Source: Pseudogulbenkiania ferrooxidans 2002 (lineage in GTDB: Bacteria; Pseudomonadota; Gammaproteobacteria; Burkholderiales; Chromobacteriaceae). Taken from it: DNA of 64,000 nt. Both the position numbers and the translations under genes were made by a program. The notes below the pieces were generated by a model. It ran no database searches. It had not been told where the DNA came from and saw only the letters and a program-made list of their open reading frames with translations. Numbering within the stretch: position 1 is the stretch's first letter; each line of letters begins with the position of its first letter. Shown in pieces: positions 17,880 to 27,565 of this stretch. Location: positions 1 to 64,000 of the forward strand of contig NZ_ACIS01000008.1 in assembly GCF_000174355.1 (NCBI RefSeq). Direction: 5' to 3'.

Positions 17880-18772
17880 ACCGTGGCGTGTCGGGTTCCA
17901 GTGAGTCGGGTCCAGCCTTCGTCGAATACCGGCGGTTCCATGTCGAACCAGGTTGCGTAGATGGCGGACAGCTCTTCCGCCTGCTCCTGCAGGATGCCGG
18001 ACAGGACGATCTTGCCACCGGCCCTGACGTGGCCGGAAAGGAGTTCACCCAGCAGGCGCAGCGGGTTGGCCAGGATGTTGGCCAGCACCACGTCGTACTG
18101 CGCTGGCGGGGTGGCGTCGGGAAGGTAGAAACGGGCGACCACCTGGTTCTGGGCGGCGTTGTCCTGGCTGGCGCGCACCGCTTGCGGGTCGATGTCGATA
18201 CCGACCGCCGAGGCCGCGCCGAGCTTGAGCGCGGCGATGGCCAGGATGCCCGAGCCGCAGCCGTAATCCAGCACGCTCTCGCCGCCCTTGATGTTGGCGT
18301 CGAGCCATTGCAGGCACAGCCGCGTGGTGGGGTGGCTGCCGGTGCCGAAGGCGAGGCCGGGGTCGAGCTGCAGGTTGACGGCGGCGGGGTCCGGGCTCTC
18401 GTGCCAGGTCGGCGTGATCCAGAGCCGTTCCGAGATGCGGATCGGCTCGAACTGGGCCTGGGTCAGTCGCACCCAGTCCTGTTCTTCGACCCGCTCCTCG
18501 GCATAGTGCGGCAACGCGATCCCGCACTGGGTGCTGGCGGCTGCGATGATCAGCGCGACGTCGGCGGCTTCGTCGAACAGCGCGATGATGCGGCTCTGGC
18601 TCCACAGCTTGTCGACCGGTTCGCCCGGTTCGCCGAAAATCGGCTGCTCCAGCTCGGTGCCGGCCAGCGCGTCCTCGATGGCGGCCGACAGCGCGCCGGC
18701 GTCCATCAGGGCGTCGGCCAGCTGCTCGGCCACCACGGAGTCGGTGTCAATGGTGGCTTGCAGCCAGGCCAT
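17876..18772 (-). CDS. prmA: Ribosomal protein L11 methyltransferase PrmA
   Basis: Trimethylates ribosomal protein L11 using S-adenosylmethionine. The 298-residue protein starts [12 protein letters not shown]. It has the SAM motif LDYGCGSGILAIAALKLGA near residue 165, preceded by PGLAFGTGSHPTTRLCLQWL, and the later VLANILANPL block typical of PrmA. The start at 18772 overlaps the accC stop by one base (TGATG), indicating translational coupling. A longer open frame upstream lies inside accC and is rejected. Confidence 0.95.
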   Translation of the reverse strand: MAWLQATIDTDSVVAEQLADALMDAGALSAAIEDALAGTELEQPIFGEPGEPVDKLWSQSRIIALFDEAADVALIIAAASTQCGIALPHYAEERVEEQDWVRLTQAQFEPIRISERLWITPTWHESPDPAAVNLQLDPGLAFGTGSHPTTRLCLQWLDANIKGGESVLDYGCGSGILAIAALKLGAASAVGIDIDPQAVRASQDNAAQNQVVARFYLPDATPPAQYDVVLANILANPLRLLGELLSGHVRAGGKIVLSGILQEQAEELSAIYATWFDMEPPVFDEGWTRLTGTRHATV

Positions 18773-20130
18773 CAGGCGCTCCCCTTCTTCATCTGGGCCA
18801 GACGCTCTTCCAGGTAGTGGATGCTGGTGCCGCCCTTCTGGAAGGCGCCGTCCATGAACAGTTCCTGGTGCAGCGGGATGTTGGTCTTGATGCCGGTGAT
18901 CGCCATTTCGGACAGCGCCACGCGCATGCGCGCCATCGCTTGCTCGCGGGTGTCGCCGAAGGCGATCAGTTTTCCGACCATCGAATCGTAGTGCGACGGA
19001 ACAGTGTAACCCTGGTAGATGTGCGAGTCGATGCGGATGCCCGGGCCGCCGGCCGGGTGATAGCTTTCGATCTTGCCCGGGCTCGGCACGAAGGTGAACG
19101 GGTCTTCGGCGTTGATGCGGCACTCCATGGCGTGCCCCTTGAATACGATATCCTTTTGCTTGTAGCGCAGTTTCTCGCCGGCGGCAATACGGATCTGTTC
19201 CTGCACGATGTCGATGCCGGTGATCATTTCCGTCACCGGGTGTTCGACCTGCACGCGGGTATTCATCTCGATGAAGTAGAACTCGCCGTTCTCATAGAGG
19301 AATTCGAAGGTGCCGGCGCCGCGGTAGCTGATGCGGCGGCAGGCGTCGGCGCAGGCCTCGCCGATCTTCTTGCGCTGGGCGTCGGTGATACCCGGGGCCG
19401 GCGCTTCCTCGATGATCTTCTGGTGGCGGCGCTGCATCGAGCAGTCGCGCTCGCCGAGGTAGATGGCGTTGCCGTACTCGTCGGACAGCACCTGGATCTC
19501 GATGTGGCGTGGCTGCTCGAGGAATTTCTCCATGTACACGGTCGGGTTGCCGAAGGCCGCCGCCGCTTCGGTGCGGGTCATGTTGACCGAATTGATCAGC
19601 GCCGCCTCGGTGTGCACCACGCGCATGCCGCGTCCGCCGCCGCCGCCAGAGGCCTTGATGATCACCGGGAAGCCGATCTTCTTGGCCATCTTGGTGATTT
19701 CGACCGGATCGTCCGGCAGCGCGCCGGCGGAACCGGGCACGGTCGGTACCTTGGCTTCGATCATCGCCTGCTTGGCCGAGACCTTGTCGCCCATCAGGCG
19801 GATGGTTTCCGAGCGCGGGCCGATGAAGACAAAACCGGACTGCTCGACGCGTTCGGCGAAGTCGGCGTTTTCCGACAGGAAGCCGTAGCCGGGGTGGATG
19901 GCCTGGGCGTCGGTGACTTCGGCGGCGGCGATCAGCGCCGGCACGTTGAGGTAGCTCTGGCCGGACGGGGCGGGGCCGATGCAGACCGACTCGTCGGCCA
20001 GCTTGACGTACTTGGCGTCGCGGTCGGCTTCGGAGTGCACGACCACGGTCTTGATGCCCATTTCGCGGCAGGCGCGCTGGATACGCAGGGCGATCTCGCC
20101 GCGGTTGGCGATGAGGATTTTTTCAAACAT
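18772..20130 (-). CDS. accC: Biotin carboxylase AccC (acetyl-CoA carboxylase)
   Basis: ATP-dependent carboxylation of the biotin on AccB, the first step of fatty-acid synthesis. The start [17 protein letters not shown] at 20130 is chosen; a GTG three codons earlier is possible. Biotin-carboxylase features include the ATP-grasp glycine loop [14 protein letters not shown] near residue 160, and [13 protein letters not shown] near residue 290. The length is 452 residues. It lies between accB and prmA on the same strand. Confidence 0.97.
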   Translation of the reverse strand: MFEKILIANRGEIALRIQRACREMGIKTVVVHSEADRDAKYVKLADESVCIGPAPSGQSYLNVPALIAAAEVTDAQAIHPGYGFLSENADFAERVEQSGFVFIGPRSETIRLMGDKVSAKQAMIEAKVPTVPGSAGALPDDPVEITKMAKKIGFPVIIKASGGGGGRGMRVVHTEAALINSVNMTRTEAAAAFGNPTVYMEKFLEQPRHIEIQVLSDEYGNAIYLGERDCSMQRRHQKIIEEAPAPGITDAQRKKIGEACADACRRISYRGAGTFEFLYENGEFYFIEMNTRVQVEHPVTEMITGIDIVQEQIRIAAGEKLRYKQKDIVFKGHAMECRINAEDPFTFVPSPGKIESYHPAGGPGIRIDSHIYQGYTVPSHYDSMVGKLIAFGDTREQAMARMRVALSEMAITGIKTNIPLHQELFMDGAFQKGGTSIHYLEERLAQMKKGSA

Positions 20131-20220
20131 GGGGAACACCCGTGAAAAGCGAAACGTGAAACGCGAAAAGTGCGGGCGGGCCGATCACTTTTCCCATTTC
20201 ACGTTCCTCGATATTGGGAC

Positions 20221-20676
20221 TTACTCGATGATGAACAGCGGCTCGCCGTATTCGACCGGCTGACCGTCTTCGGCCAGGATGGCCTTGATCACGCCGGAGC
20301 GGTCGGCTTCGATCTCGTTCATCAGCTTCATGGCTTCGATGATGCACAGGGTGTCGCCGGCGCTGACGTTCTGACCGACTTCGACGAAAGCCTTGGTGCC
20401 CGGGCTCGGCGAGCGGTAGAAGGTGCCGACCATCGGCGACTTCAGTGCGTTCTTGCTGTCGATGGCGGCCGGCGCCGCGTCGACCACGGCGGCAGTGGCC
20501 GCGACCGGCGCCGCTGCCGGCATCTGAATGGCGTGCATCGGCTGGGCGTAGGTGATGTTGGCATTGGCCGATACGCGGGTGATGCGGACTTTTTCTTCGC
20601 CTTCGGTCACTTCGAGCTCGGCAATGCCGGATTCCTCGACGAGATCGATCAGTTTTTTCAGTTTGCGCAGGTCCAT
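20221..20676 (-). CDS. accB: Biotin carboxyl carrier protein AccB
   Basis: Carries biotin between AccC and the carboxyltransferase. The 151-residue protein begins [17 protein letters not shown], has an Ala/Pro-rich linker (about 60-80), and ends with the biotinyl domain. The modified Lys is in [12 protein letters not shown]. The start at 20676 has AAGGA upstream. The longer in-frame lead is not conserved. The accB-accC spacing is 90 bases. Confidence 0.97.
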   Translation of the reverse strand: MDLRKLKKLIDLVEESGIAELEVTEGEEKVRITRVSANANITYAQPMHAIQMPAAAPVAATAAVVDAAPAAIDSKNALKSPMVGTFYRSPSPGTKAFVEVGQNVSAGDTLCIIEAMKLMNEIEADRSGVIKAILAEDGQPVEYGEPLFIIE

Positions 20677-20716
20677 GGCGATCCTTCGAATGGGATGTTC
20701 TGTTTGGGGCAGGAAC

Positions 20717-21166
20717 TCAGTTCCGGGCGGCAAGCTGCTTCACAGCATGCGCCAGGGCCAGTTCGTAGCCGTGTGCACCCAGCCCGCAGATGACGCCGAC
20801 CGCCAGATCGGAAAAATACGAGTGCTGGCGGAAAGGTTCGCGGGCGTGGACGTTGGATAGGTGGATTTCGATGAAAGGGACTTTGACGCCGGCCAGCGCG
20901 TCCCGCAAGGCCACGCTGGTGTGCGTGAACGCGGCGGGATTAATCAGAATGAACGCGGTGCCGTCGTGCAGGGTCTGGTGCACGCGTTCGATCAACACGT
21001 GCTCGGCATTGCTTTGCAGCGCTTCCAGCGCAAAACCGGCGGCCTGGGCTTGTTCGCTCAGGCGTTGGTTGATGGCGTCGAGCGTTTCGCGGCCGTAATG
21101 TGCGGGCTCCCGAACCCCTAGCAGGTTCAGGTTGGGGCCGTGCAAAACAAGGATTTTTAGGGTCAA
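20717..21166 (-). CDS. aroQ: 3-dehydroquinate dehydratase, type II (AroQ)
   Basis: Third step of the shikimate pathway. The 149-residue protein shows the type II signature [17 protein letters not shown] with its catalytic Tyr, [17 protein letters not shown], and [16 protein letters not shown] with the catalytic His. The start codon is TTG (TTG-ACC-CTA-AAA), since no ATG precedes the conserved KILVLHGPN. It lies 40 bases upstream of accB on the same strand, the common aroQ-accB-accC order. Confidence 0.95.
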   Translation of the reverse strand: MTLKILVLHGPNLNLLGVREPAHYGRETLDAINQRLSEQAQAAGFALEALQSNAEHVLIERVHQTLHDGTAFILINPAAFTHTSVALRDALAGVKVPFIEIHLSNVHAREPFRQHSYFSDLAVGVICGLGAHGYELALAHAVKQLAARN

Positions 21167-21419
21167 GACTTACGTCCCGTTCTTCATCATGGGCGCGAGT
21201 TTGCCGTAATTCGCTGCAAGATGTCCAGCTTTTGCAGTTTTTAACTCGTGTGTGATCGCGGCGGGAGTGTGGGGAAAATGCCGCGTGGGTGGGTATGGCT
21301 GGCGACAACCGGTCAATTGTAGTCGCCTGTGGCGGAATGTCCAGCCGCATGACGAGGCGGTAGCGACGCGGTCGGCGGTTCGCGTCTTCTGCCCGCTGCC
21401 AGCGGGGGGCGATGGAGGG

Positions 21420-21425
21420 TATAAT
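21420..21425 (+). promoter_or_regulatory. -10 box of queA
   Basis: A perfect TATAAT lies 29 bases before the queA ATG. It falls inside what would be coding sequence if the earlier in-frame ATG at 21412 were used, which supports the later start. Confidence 0.6.
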
Positions 21426-21453
21426 CGGGCGGTTTACCCGCGCGAACGAGCTT

Positions 21454-22479
21454 ATGCAGTTATCCGATTTCGATTACCACCTGCCCGACGAACTGATTGC
21501 CCAGCATCCCCCCGAGCACCGCGGTGCCAGCCGCCTGCTGCACGTGGATGGCTTGGCGCTCGCCGACCTGTCGTTCGGCGCGGTGCTGGAGCGCATCCAG
21601 CCGGGTGACGTGATGGTGTTCAACGATACCCGGGTGATCAAGGCGCGGTTGTTCGGCGAGAAGGCGTCCGGCGGCAAGGTCGAGGCGCTGGTCGAACGGG
21701 TGCTCGATGAGCACACGGTGTGGGCGCACGTGCGCGCCAGCAAGTCGCCGAAGCCGGGCAGCACGATCACCTTTGCCGGCCGCTGGCAGGCCGAAATGGT
21801 GGAGCGCGACGATGCGCTGTTCAAGCTGCGCTTTCTCGACGCCGAGAACGTGTTCGACATCCTCGAGGCCTCGGGCAAGCTGCCGTTGCCTCCTTATATC
21901 GAGCGCGATACCGACAGCGACGACGACAGTCGCTATCAGACCGTTTACGCCCGCGAGCGCGGGGCGGTCGCGGCGCCGACCGCCGGTCTGCACTTCACCG
22001 AGGCGATGCTGGACGCGTTGCGGGCCAAGGGCGTGATCCTGGCCTACGTGACGCTGCACGTCGGTGCCGGCACCTTCCAGCCGGTGCGGGTCGAGAACAT
22101 CGCCGAGCACAAGATGCACAGCGAAATCTACGAGATTCCGCCGGCCACCGTGGACGCCATCGCCGCGGCGCACGCTGCCGGACGCAAGGTGCTGGCGGTA
22201 GGCACCACCAGCATGCGCGCGCTGGAATCGGCGGCGCAGGGCGGGGCGCTGGTGGCCGGGCGCGGTGAGACCGACATCTTCATCACCCCGGGCTACCGCT
22301 TCCGGGTGGTGGATCGCCTGCTCACCAACTTCCACCTGCCCAAGTCGACGCTGTTGATGCTGGTGTCGGCCTTCGCCGGGGTGGAACCCATCCGCAACGC
22401 CTACCGCCACGCGGTGGAACACCGTTACCGTTTCTTCAGCTATGGCGACGCCATGCTGCTGGAGAAGCAAGCCGACTGA
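21454..22479 (+). CDS. queA: tRNA preQ1(34) S-adenosylmethionine ribosyltransferase-isomerase QueA
   Basis: Transfers the ribosyl part of SAM to preQ1 in tRNA to make epoxyqueuosine. The start [19 protein letters not shown] at 21454 matches the family N-terminus. Other family blocks include [42 protein letters not shown]-type text ([11 protein letters not shown]), [10 protein letters not shown], and [18 protein letters not shown]. At 341 residues it is full length. An inverted repeat built from the recurring 11-mer follows immediately. Confidence 0.96.
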   Translation: MQLSDFDYHLPDELIAQHPPEHRGASRLLHVDGLALADLSFGAVLERIQPGDVMVFNDTRVIKARLFGEKASGGKVEALVERVLDEHTVWAHVRASKSPKPGSTITFAGRWQAEMVERDDALFKLRFLDAENVFDILEASGKLPLPPYIERDTDSDDDSRYQTVYARERGAVAAPTAGLHFTEAMLDALRAKGVILAYVTLHVGAGTFQPVRVENIAEHKMHSEIYEIPPATVDAIAAAHAAGRKVLAVGTTSMRALESAAQGGALVAGRGETDIFITPGYRFRVVDRLLTNFHLPKSTLLMLVSAFAGVEPIRNAYRHAVEHRYRFFSYGDAMLLEKQAD

Positions 22480-22486
22480 CCCGGAT

Positions 22487-22533
22487 CAAGGTTGGCCGAA
22501 GACGCTTCGGCCAACCTTGAGGCCCGTTTTTGT
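22487..22533 (+). terminator. Terminator of queA made from an inverted pair of the GTTGGCCGAAG 11-mer
   Basis: Arms at 22487-22501 and 22505-22519 are perfect inverted repeats (caaggttggccgaag, loop acg). A run gttttt follows after aggccc. It ends queA transcription just before the DUF971 gene. Each arm contains one exact copy of the recurring 11-mer. Confidence 0.8.
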
Positions 22534-22548
22534 ACGATGGAGCACAGC

Positions 22549-22917
22549 ATGGCCGCAGCGCACCCGACGCCGCTTCCGACGGAAATCAAACTGCACACCC
22601 AGTCGAAACGGCTGGAGATCACCTTCGACGACGGCGCCCGCTTCGAGCTGCCGTGCGAGTACCTGCGCGTCCATTCGCCGTCGGCCGAGGTGCGCGGCCA
22701 CGGCGTCGGCAACGAGGTGCTGCAGGTCGGCAAGCGTCACGTGGCGATCACCGCGCTGGAGCCGGTCGGCCACTACGCGCTGAAGATCGTGTTCGACGAC
22801 GGTCACGACAGCGGGCTCTACAGCTGGGCCTATTTATACGAGCTGGGCGTCAAGCACGACCAGTACTGGCAGGATTATCTTGATCGACTCGCCGCCGCTG
22901 GCGCGAGCAGGGAGTAA
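22549..22917 (+). CDS. DUF971 (GBBH-like N-terminal domain) protein
   Basis: 122-residue protein built only of the DUF971 domain, the zinc-binding N-terminal fold also found in gamma-butyrobetaine hydroxylase. The core is visible: [25 protein letters not shown] and [20 protein letters not shown]. In other bacteria it is linked to iron-sulfur or ubiquinone genes, and here it precedes ubiE by two bases. The start at 22549 is chosen because GGAG lies six bases before it; 22537 is an alternative. Function is unproven. Confidence 0.82.
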   Translation: MAAAHPTPLPTEIKLHTQSKRLEITFDDGARFELPCEYLRVHSPSAEVRGHGVGNEVLQVGKRHVAITALEPVGHYALKIVFDDGHDSGLYSWAYLYELGVKHDQYWQDYLDRLAAAGASRE

Positions 22918-22919
22918 GC

Positions 22920-23654
22920 ATGGACAAGCAGACGCATTTCGGTTTCAAGACGGTCGACGAGAGCGAGAAGGCCGGCAAGGTGGCCGAGGTGTTCCACTCG
23001 GTGGCCAAGAAGTACGACGTGATGAACGACCTGATGTCCGGTGGCCTGCACCGGGTGTGGAAGCACTTCACCCTGAACACCGCCGGCGTCAAGCCGGGCG
23101 ACAAGGTGCTGGACATCGCCGGCGGTACCGGCGACCTGTCGCGCGGCTGGGTGCAGCGCGTCGGCAAGACCGGTGAAGTATGGCTGACCGACATCAACAG
23201 CTCGATGCTGACGGTCGGGCGCGACCGCCTGCTCGACGAAGGCATCGTGCTGCCGGTGGCGCTGGCCGACGGCGAGAAGCTGCCGTTCCCGGACAACTAC
23301 TTCAACCTGGTGTCGGTCGCCTTCGGCCTGCGCAACATGACGCACAAGGACGCGGCGCTGAAGGAGATGCACCGCGTGCTGAAGCCGGGTGGCAAGCTCT
23401 TGGTGCTGGAGTTCTCCAAGGTGTGGAAGCCACTGTCGCCGTTCTATGACCTGTACTCGTTCAAGGCGCTGCCGATCATGGGCAAGCTCGTCGCCAACGA
23501 TGCCGAGAGCTACCAGTACCTGGCCGAGTCGATCCGCATGCATCCGGACCAGGAAACCCTGAAGCAGATGATGCTCGATGCCGGTTTCGGCAAGGTCGAC
23601 TACCACAACCTGTCGGCTGGTGTGGTCGCCTTGCACAAGGGCTACAAGTTCTGA
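22920..23654 (+). CDS. ubiE: Ubiquinone/menaquinone C-methyltransferase UbiE
   Basis: SAM-dependent C-methylation of the quinone ring in ubiquinone synthesis. The 244-residue protein has [20 protein letters not shown] at the start, the SAM motif [14 protein letters not shown] near residue 67, and the UbiE signatures [17 protein letters not shown] and [20 protein letters not shown]. It is in one operon with the DUF971 gene upstream and lysE-ubiJ-ubiB downstream. Confidence 0.96.
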   Translation: MDKQTHFGFKTVDESEKAGKVAEVFHSVAKKYDVMNDLMSGGLHRVWKHFTLNTAGVKPGDKVLDIAGGTGDLSRGWVQRVGKTGEVWLTDINSSMLTVGRDRLLDEGIVLPVALADGEKLPFPDNYFNLVSVAFGLRNMTHKDAALKEMHRVLKPGGKLLVLEFSKVWKPLSPFYDLYSFKALPIMGKLVANDAESYQYLAESIRMHPDQETLKQMMLDAGFGKVDYHNLSAGVVALHKGYKF

Positions 23655-23659
23655 GCGCC

Positions 23660-24283
23660 ATGGACGGCATTACCAACCTGTGGGCGTTCGTCGCAGCCGG
23701 TTTTCTGCTCAACGTCACGCCGGGGCCGGACACCTTCTACATCCTCGGGCGCAGTACCGCGCAGGGCAGGGCGGCCGGGCTGCTGTCGGCGCTGGGCATC
23801 GGGCTGGGGAGCGTGGGGCACACGCTGCTGGCGGCGTTCGGGCTGTCGGCGATCCTGGCGACCTCGGCCACGGCCTTCCTGCTGGTGAAACTGCTGGGGG
23901 CGGCGTACCTGATGTGGCTGGGGTTGAAAATGCTGAAGAGCGGCGGCGGTGTCGCCGCGCTGCCGGCGCCCGCCGCGGCCGACGGCTGGCGCGTGCTGCG
24001 TGAGGCCTGCCTGACCAACTTGTTCAACCCCAAGGTGGCGCTGTTCTTCCTCGCCTTCCTGCCGCAGTTCGTCAAGCCGGGCGCCGGTGCCGCGTCGTTC
24101 GTGATCCTGGGCCTCGCCTTCGTGGCCACCGGGCTGGTGTGGTGCTGCGGCCTGGCACTGCTGGCGGCGCGCCTGGGGGCGTGGCTGCGGCGCAGTGGCG
24201 TGTCGCGCCGGCTCGACCGGGTCTGTGGCGGGTTGTTCATGGCGCTGGGGGTGAACCTGTTGTTTGCCCGGCTGAAAGCCTGA
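23660..24283 (+). CDS. LysE/RhtB-family amino-acid exporter
   Basis: 207-residue inner-membrane protein with six predicted helices. The family motif NVTPGPDTFYILGRS is at about residues 18-32, and GLGSVGHTLLAAFGLS and NLFNPKVALFFLAFLPQF follow. The family exports basic or neutral amino acids or homoserine lactones; the substrate here is unknown. It is inserted between ubiE and ubiJ, with only five bases after ubiE, so it is probably cotranscribed although unrelated to ubiquinone synthesis. Confidence 0.85.
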   Translation: MDGITNLWAFVAAGFLLNVTPGPDTFYILGRSTAQGRAAGLLSALGIGLGSVGHTLLAAFGLSAILATSATAFLLVKLLGAAYLMWLGLKMLKSGGGVAALPAPAAADGWRVLREACLTNLFNPKVALFFLAFLPQFVKPGAGAASFVILGLAFVATGLVWCCGLALLAARLGAWLRRSGVSRRLDRVCGGLFMALGVNLLFARLKA

Positions 24284-24382
24284 GTCCGGCCGGCCACAGC
24301 GTCGTCCGGCGATGTCGCGGGGCTGTCGTGTCCAAGCGCCGGAGCCTGGCCGACGTCGCGGTGTAAATACAAGGATAGTGAG

Positions 24383-24961
24383 ATGAAGCTCCAGATTGCC
24401 GCCTTCAACCATGTGTTGAACCAGCACCCGGCAGTGCGCGACGAACTCGCCCGCTTTTCCGGCCGGCGCGTGTCCATCCAGCTGCCGCCGCTGGCGGTGA
24501 GCGGCGTGTTCACCGAGGACGGCTGGCTCGCCGCCTGCGAAGGCGAGCCGGAGGCGGTGATCCGTCTCAAGCACAGCGTGGCGCTGGCCACGCTCAGCGG
24601 TCGCCAGCCGGATCTGGCGGACATCACGCTGGAGGGCGATACCGAGCTCGCCACCGCGGTGGCGCGTCTCGTCGGCGGGCTCAAGTGGGACGCCGCCGAG
24701 GACCTGTCGCGCGTGGTCGGCGACGTCGCCGCCAGCCGCCTGGAAAAGCTGGCGCGCGGCGTGCTGGGCGTCAAGGGCGAGATCGCCTGGCGCCTGGCGG
24801 AAAACTGGATCGAGCACCTGCGCGAGGAAGCGCCGCTGCTGGCCAAGAAACCTCAGGTCGATACCTTCGTCCACGCCGTCGACACCCTGCGCGACGACGC
24901 CGCGCGGCTGGAGAAGCGCCTGGCGGCGCTGGAAGCCGCCGTTAACCCCAAGAATTCATAA
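24383..24961 (+). CDS. ubiJ: Ubiquinone biosynthesis accessory factor UbiJ (SCP2 domain)
   Basis: 192-residue lipid-binding protein of the soluble ubiquinone-synthesis complex. It has an N-terminal SCP2-type domain (FTEDGWLAACEGEPEAVIRL, GDTELATAVARLVGGLKWD) and a C-terminal helical tail ending in a coiled coil (RDDAARLEKRLAALEAAV). Placement directly before ubiB supports the call. A ribosome-binding site (aaggatagtgag) precedes the ATG. The 99 bases between lysE and this gene show nothing recognisable. Confidence 0.88.
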   Translation: MKLQIAAFNHVLNQHPAVRDELARFSGRRVSIQLPPLAVSGVFTEDGWLAACEGEPEAVIRLKHSVALATLSGRQPDLADITLEGDTELATAVARLVGGLKWDAAEDLSRVVGDVAASRLEKLARGVLGVKGEIAWRLAENWIEHLREEAPLLAKKPQVDTFVHAVDTLRDDAARLEKRLAALEAAVNPKNS

Positions 24962-24976
24962 GGCTCCCTGCCGATC

Positions 24977-26503
24977 ATGCGGATTTCGCGTTTCATCAAG
25001 ATCGTTTCCACCTTCTACCGTTACGGCCTCGACGACTTCTTCGAGGGCCATTCCCGGCTCGGTTTCGTCCATACCCTGTTCCGCTTCTGCCCGCTGCGGC
25101 GCGACACCTCGGCACCGCTGCCGCAACGCGTGCGCGAGGCGCTGGAGAGCCTGGGGCCGATCTTCGTCAAGTTCGGCCAGGTGCTGTCCACCCGGCGCGA
25201 CCTGCTGCCGCCGGACTACGCCGACGAGCTGGCGCGGCTGCAGGACAAGGTGCCGCCGTTCGACGGAGCATTGGCGCGCCAAGTCATCGAGCAGAGCTTC
25301 GGTCGCACGGTCGACAGCCTGTACGCCGACTTCAACGAAGTGCCGGTGGCCAGTGCCTCGGTGGCGCAGGTGCACAAGGCCTGGCTGAAGCTACCGGATG
25401 GCAGCAAGGGCAGGGAAGTGGCGGTCAAGGTGCTGCGCCCCGGCATCCAGCTGGTGATCGAGCAGGACCTGGCGCTGATGCGCACGCTGGCGGGCTGGGT
25501 CGAGCGCTTCTTCGTCGACGGCAAGCGTCTCAAGCCGCGCGAGGTGGTCGGCGAGTTCGACAAGTACCTGCACGACGAGCTCGACATGATGCACGAGGCC
25601 GCCAACGCCTCGCAGCTGCGCCGCAACTTCACCGGTTCCGACCAGCTGATCGTGCCCGAGGTGTTCTACGACTACACCACGCGCGAGGTGCTGACGCTGG
25701 AGTGGATGCACGGCACGCCGATCTCGCAGATCGAGCGGCTGCGCGAGCAGGGTATCGATCTCAAGAAGCTGTCCCGTTTCGGTGTCGAGATCTTCTTCAC
25801 CCAGGTGTTCCGCCACGGCTTCTTCCACGCCGACATGCACCCGGGCAACATCTTCGTGGCGCCGGACGGGCGCTACATCGCACTCGATTTCGGCATCGTC
25901 GGCTCGCTCACCGACGTCGACAAGCATTACCTGGCGGTCAACTTCCTCGCCTTCTTCAACCGCGACTACCACCGTGTCGCCACCGCCCACATCGAGTCGG
26001 GCTGGGTGCCGAAAGACACCCGCGCCGAGGAACTGGAGGCGGCAGTACGCACCGTGTGCGAACCGATCTTCGAGAAGCCGCTGTCCGAGATTTCGTTCGG
26101 TCTGGTGTTGTTGCGCCTGTTCGAGACCAGCCGCCGCTTCAACGTCGAGATCCAGCCGCAGCTGGTGCTGCTGCAGAAGACGCTGCTCAACATCGAAGGG
26201 CTGGGGCGCCAGCTCGACCCTTACCTCGACCTGTGGGACACCGCCAAGCCTTTCCTCACCAAGTGGATGAACGAGCAGATCGGCTGGCGTGGCCTGATCA
26301 AGACGCTGCGCCACGAGGCGCCGCAGTGGGCCACCACGCTGCCGACGCTGCCGCGCCGCCTCAACGAGGCGCTCTCGGCCAGCCGTGGCGAACTGCTGAT
26401 CGAGGGTTACATGCACCTGATGCGCGAGCAGAAAAAGCAGAATTTCCGGCTGGCGCTGATCGCGCTGCTGCTGGGGGCGCTCTTGCTGCGCAATTTTCTG
26501 TGA
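24977..26503 (+). CDS. ubiB: Ubiquinone biosynthesis regulatory kinase-like protein UbiB
   Basis: Atypical kinase/ATPase of the ABC1/ADCK family, anchored in the inner membrane and needed for ubiquinone synthesis. The 508-residue protein has the KxGQ motif ([15 protein letters not shown]) near residue 57, [12 protein letters not shown] (the Ala-rich loop), [10 protein letters not shown] with the Lys, [13 protein letters not shown] (catalytic loop) near residue 285, and LDFGIVG. Two hydrophobic C-terminal stretches end [16 protein letters not shown]. It ends the ubi operon. Confidence 0.96.
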   Translation: MRISRFIKIVSTFYRYGLDDFFEGHSRLGFVHTLFRFCPLRRDTSAPLPQRVREALESLGPIFVKFGQVLSTRRDLLPPDYADELARLQDKVPPFDGALARQVIEQSFGRTVDSLYADFNEVPVASASVAQVHKAWLKLPDGSKGREVAVKVLRPGIQLVIEQDLALMRTLAGWVERFFVDGKRLKPREVVGEFDKYLHDELDMMHEAANASQLRRNFTGSDQLIVPEVFYDYTTREVLTLEWMHGTPISQIERLREQGIDLKKLSRFGVEIFFTQVFRHGFFHADMHPGNIFVAPDGRYIALDFGIVGSLTDVDKHYLAVNFLAFFNRDYHRVATAHIESGWVPKDTRAEELEAAVRTVCEPIFEKPLSEISFGLVLLRLFETSRRFNVEIQPQLVLLQKTLLNIEGLGRQLDPYLDLWDTAKPFLTKWMNEQIGWRGLIKTLRHEAPQWATTLPTLPRRLNEALSASRGELLIEGYMHLMREQKKQNFRLALIALLLGALLLRNFL

Positions 26504-26585
26504 GCCTGATGCCTTCAAGGTGGGGAATCGATTCTTGATGGCCTGACCCTGTTTGAACGGTCCTTCTGCCGCCTGCCGTTGGTAG

Positions 26586-26596
26586 GTTGGCCGAAG
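26586..26596 (+). repeat. Single copy of the recurring 11-mer GTTGGCCGAAG
   Basis: It lies between ubiB and the palindrome upstream of the CMD-domain gene and is preceded by AG, like the copies in the inverted pairs. A run of five T follows ten bases later. Confidence 0.7.
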
Positions 26597-26610
26597 GACT
26601 TGTTTTTCGT

Positions 26611-26655
26611 CATTCGTTTAAGTAAATTATATAATGTAATTTACTTAAACGAATG
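26611..26655. promoter_or_regulatory. Perfect 45-bp palindrome with a -10 box at its centre (operator)
   Basis: Arms 26611-26629 and 26637-26655 are perfect 19-base inverted repeats separated by TATAATG. The site is AT-rich in a GC-rich genome and ends eight bases before the ATG of the CMD-domain gene. The central TATAAT could be the -10 of that gene, so a dimeric repressor bound here would block RNA polymerase. The regulator itself is not next door. Confidence 0.75.
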
Positions 26656-26663
26656 GATGGATC

Positions 26664-27044
26664 ATGAGTCACAATTACCAGGAACTGGCTTCGGCCATCG
26701 GCAGCAAGGTGGCGGAACTGCGCCGCGAAATTCCGGAAACCATGAAGGGCTTCGGCCAGATGAGTCGCGCCGCGCATAACGATGGCGCGCTGTCCAACAA
26801 GAACAAGGAGCTGATCGCGCTGGCGATCGGCATCGCCAGCCGCTGCCAGGGCTGCCTGGCTTTTCACGCCAAGGCACTGGTCGAGCTGGGCTGCAGCCGT
26901 GGCGAGTTTCTGGAAATGCTGCAGGTGGCGGTGTACATGGGAGGGGGACCGTCGCTGATGACGGCGGCCGAGGCGCTGATGGCCTACGAGTCGTTCGGCG
27001 GGCAACGCGCCGTGCAGCCGGAGCGGGAAGCCGCCGTGCTGTGA
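26664..27044 (+). CDS. Carboxymuconolactone decarboxylase (AhpD-like) family protein
   Basis: 126-residue CMD-domain protein. The redox motif CQGCLAFHAKAL at about residues 53-64 matches the AhpD-type CxxCxxxH, which suggests a thiol-based peroxidase or reductase role. The KNKELIALAIGIASRC and ELGCSRGEFLEMLQVAVYMG blocks are typical. The substrate is unknown. Expression is probably controlled through the 45-bp palindrome immediately upstream. It stands alone, with a terminator after it. Confidence 0.85.
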   Translation: MSHNYQELASAIGSKVAELRREIPETMKGFGQMSRAAHNDGALSNKNKELIALAIGIASRCQGCLAFHAKALVELGCSRGEFLEMLQVAVYMGGGPSLMTAAEALMAYESFGGQRAVQPEREAAVL

Positions 27045-27076
27045 CCGCGCCGGCCGCCGCCGGATGACCCCATGGC

Positions 27077-27110
27077 AAACGCCGCTCCTTTAGACGGGGA
27101 GCGGCGTTTT
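27077..27110 (+). terminator. Rho-independent terminator after the CMD-domain gene
   Basis: Arms aaacgccgctcc and ggagcggcgttt with a short loop; the last arm ends in TTTT. It lies between this gene and the convergent Mth938-like gene and may serve both. Confidence 0.85.
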
Positions 27111-27135
27111 GCCGTGTTGCGGAGCGGGGTGTGCG

Positions 27136-27501
27136 TCAGCTGAACAGCGCGACGATCACGCGGCGGTCTTCCGCCAGCAGAATGTTGTAGGTGCGGCAGG
27201 CGGCCTGGGTATCCATCACCTCGACCCCGATGCCGGCGTTGGTCAGGACTGCGGTCAGGCGCGGGTGGGGGAAGCGCAGGCGCGCGCCGCTGCCGAACAA
27301 CACTACCTCCGGCGTGAGGTCGAGCAGCAGGGCAAAATGCTCGCTCGCCAGTTCCTCGAAGCTGGCCGGCGCCCACGGCAGCACCTCGTCCGGGGTGACG
27401 ACGAGGTTGCCGTCGTGGCGGACCTGGTTGATCAGGACATGGCCTTCGCCGTAGCCGGTGAACAGGTTGCGGCCTTGGCCGCTGGCTTGATGCAGTTTCA
27501 T
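27136..27501 (-). CDS. Mth938-like (DUF498) domain protein
   Basis: 121-residue single-domain protein of the Mth938/NDUFAF3-like fold (blocks VLINQVRHDGNLVVTPDEVL, VVLFGSGARLRFPHPRL and AACRTYNILLAEDRRVIVALF). Its biochemical role in bacteria is unknown to me. In eukaryotes a relative helps assemble complex I. The start at 27501 is preceded by AGGAAG. A -10 box lies upstream at 27560-27565, and the gene is divergent from alaA. Confidence 0.85.
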   Translation of the reverse strand: MKLHQASGQGRNLFTGYGEGHVLINQVRHDGNLVVTPDEVLPWAPASFEELASEHFALLLDLTPEVVLFGSGARLRFPHPRLTAVLTNAGIGVEVMDTQAACRTYNILLAEDRRVIVALFS

Positions 27502-27559
27502 GGAGAGCTTCCTGGGCGGGGTTTTGCTGCTAGTGCAGTGCACCACGTATTGGGATAGG

Positions 27560-27565
27560 ATTATA
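27560..27565 (-). promoter_or_regulatory. Candidate -10 box of the Mth938-like gene
   Basis: TATAAT on the minus strand, 59 bases before the start codon. No good -35 is visible. Confidence 0.45.
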
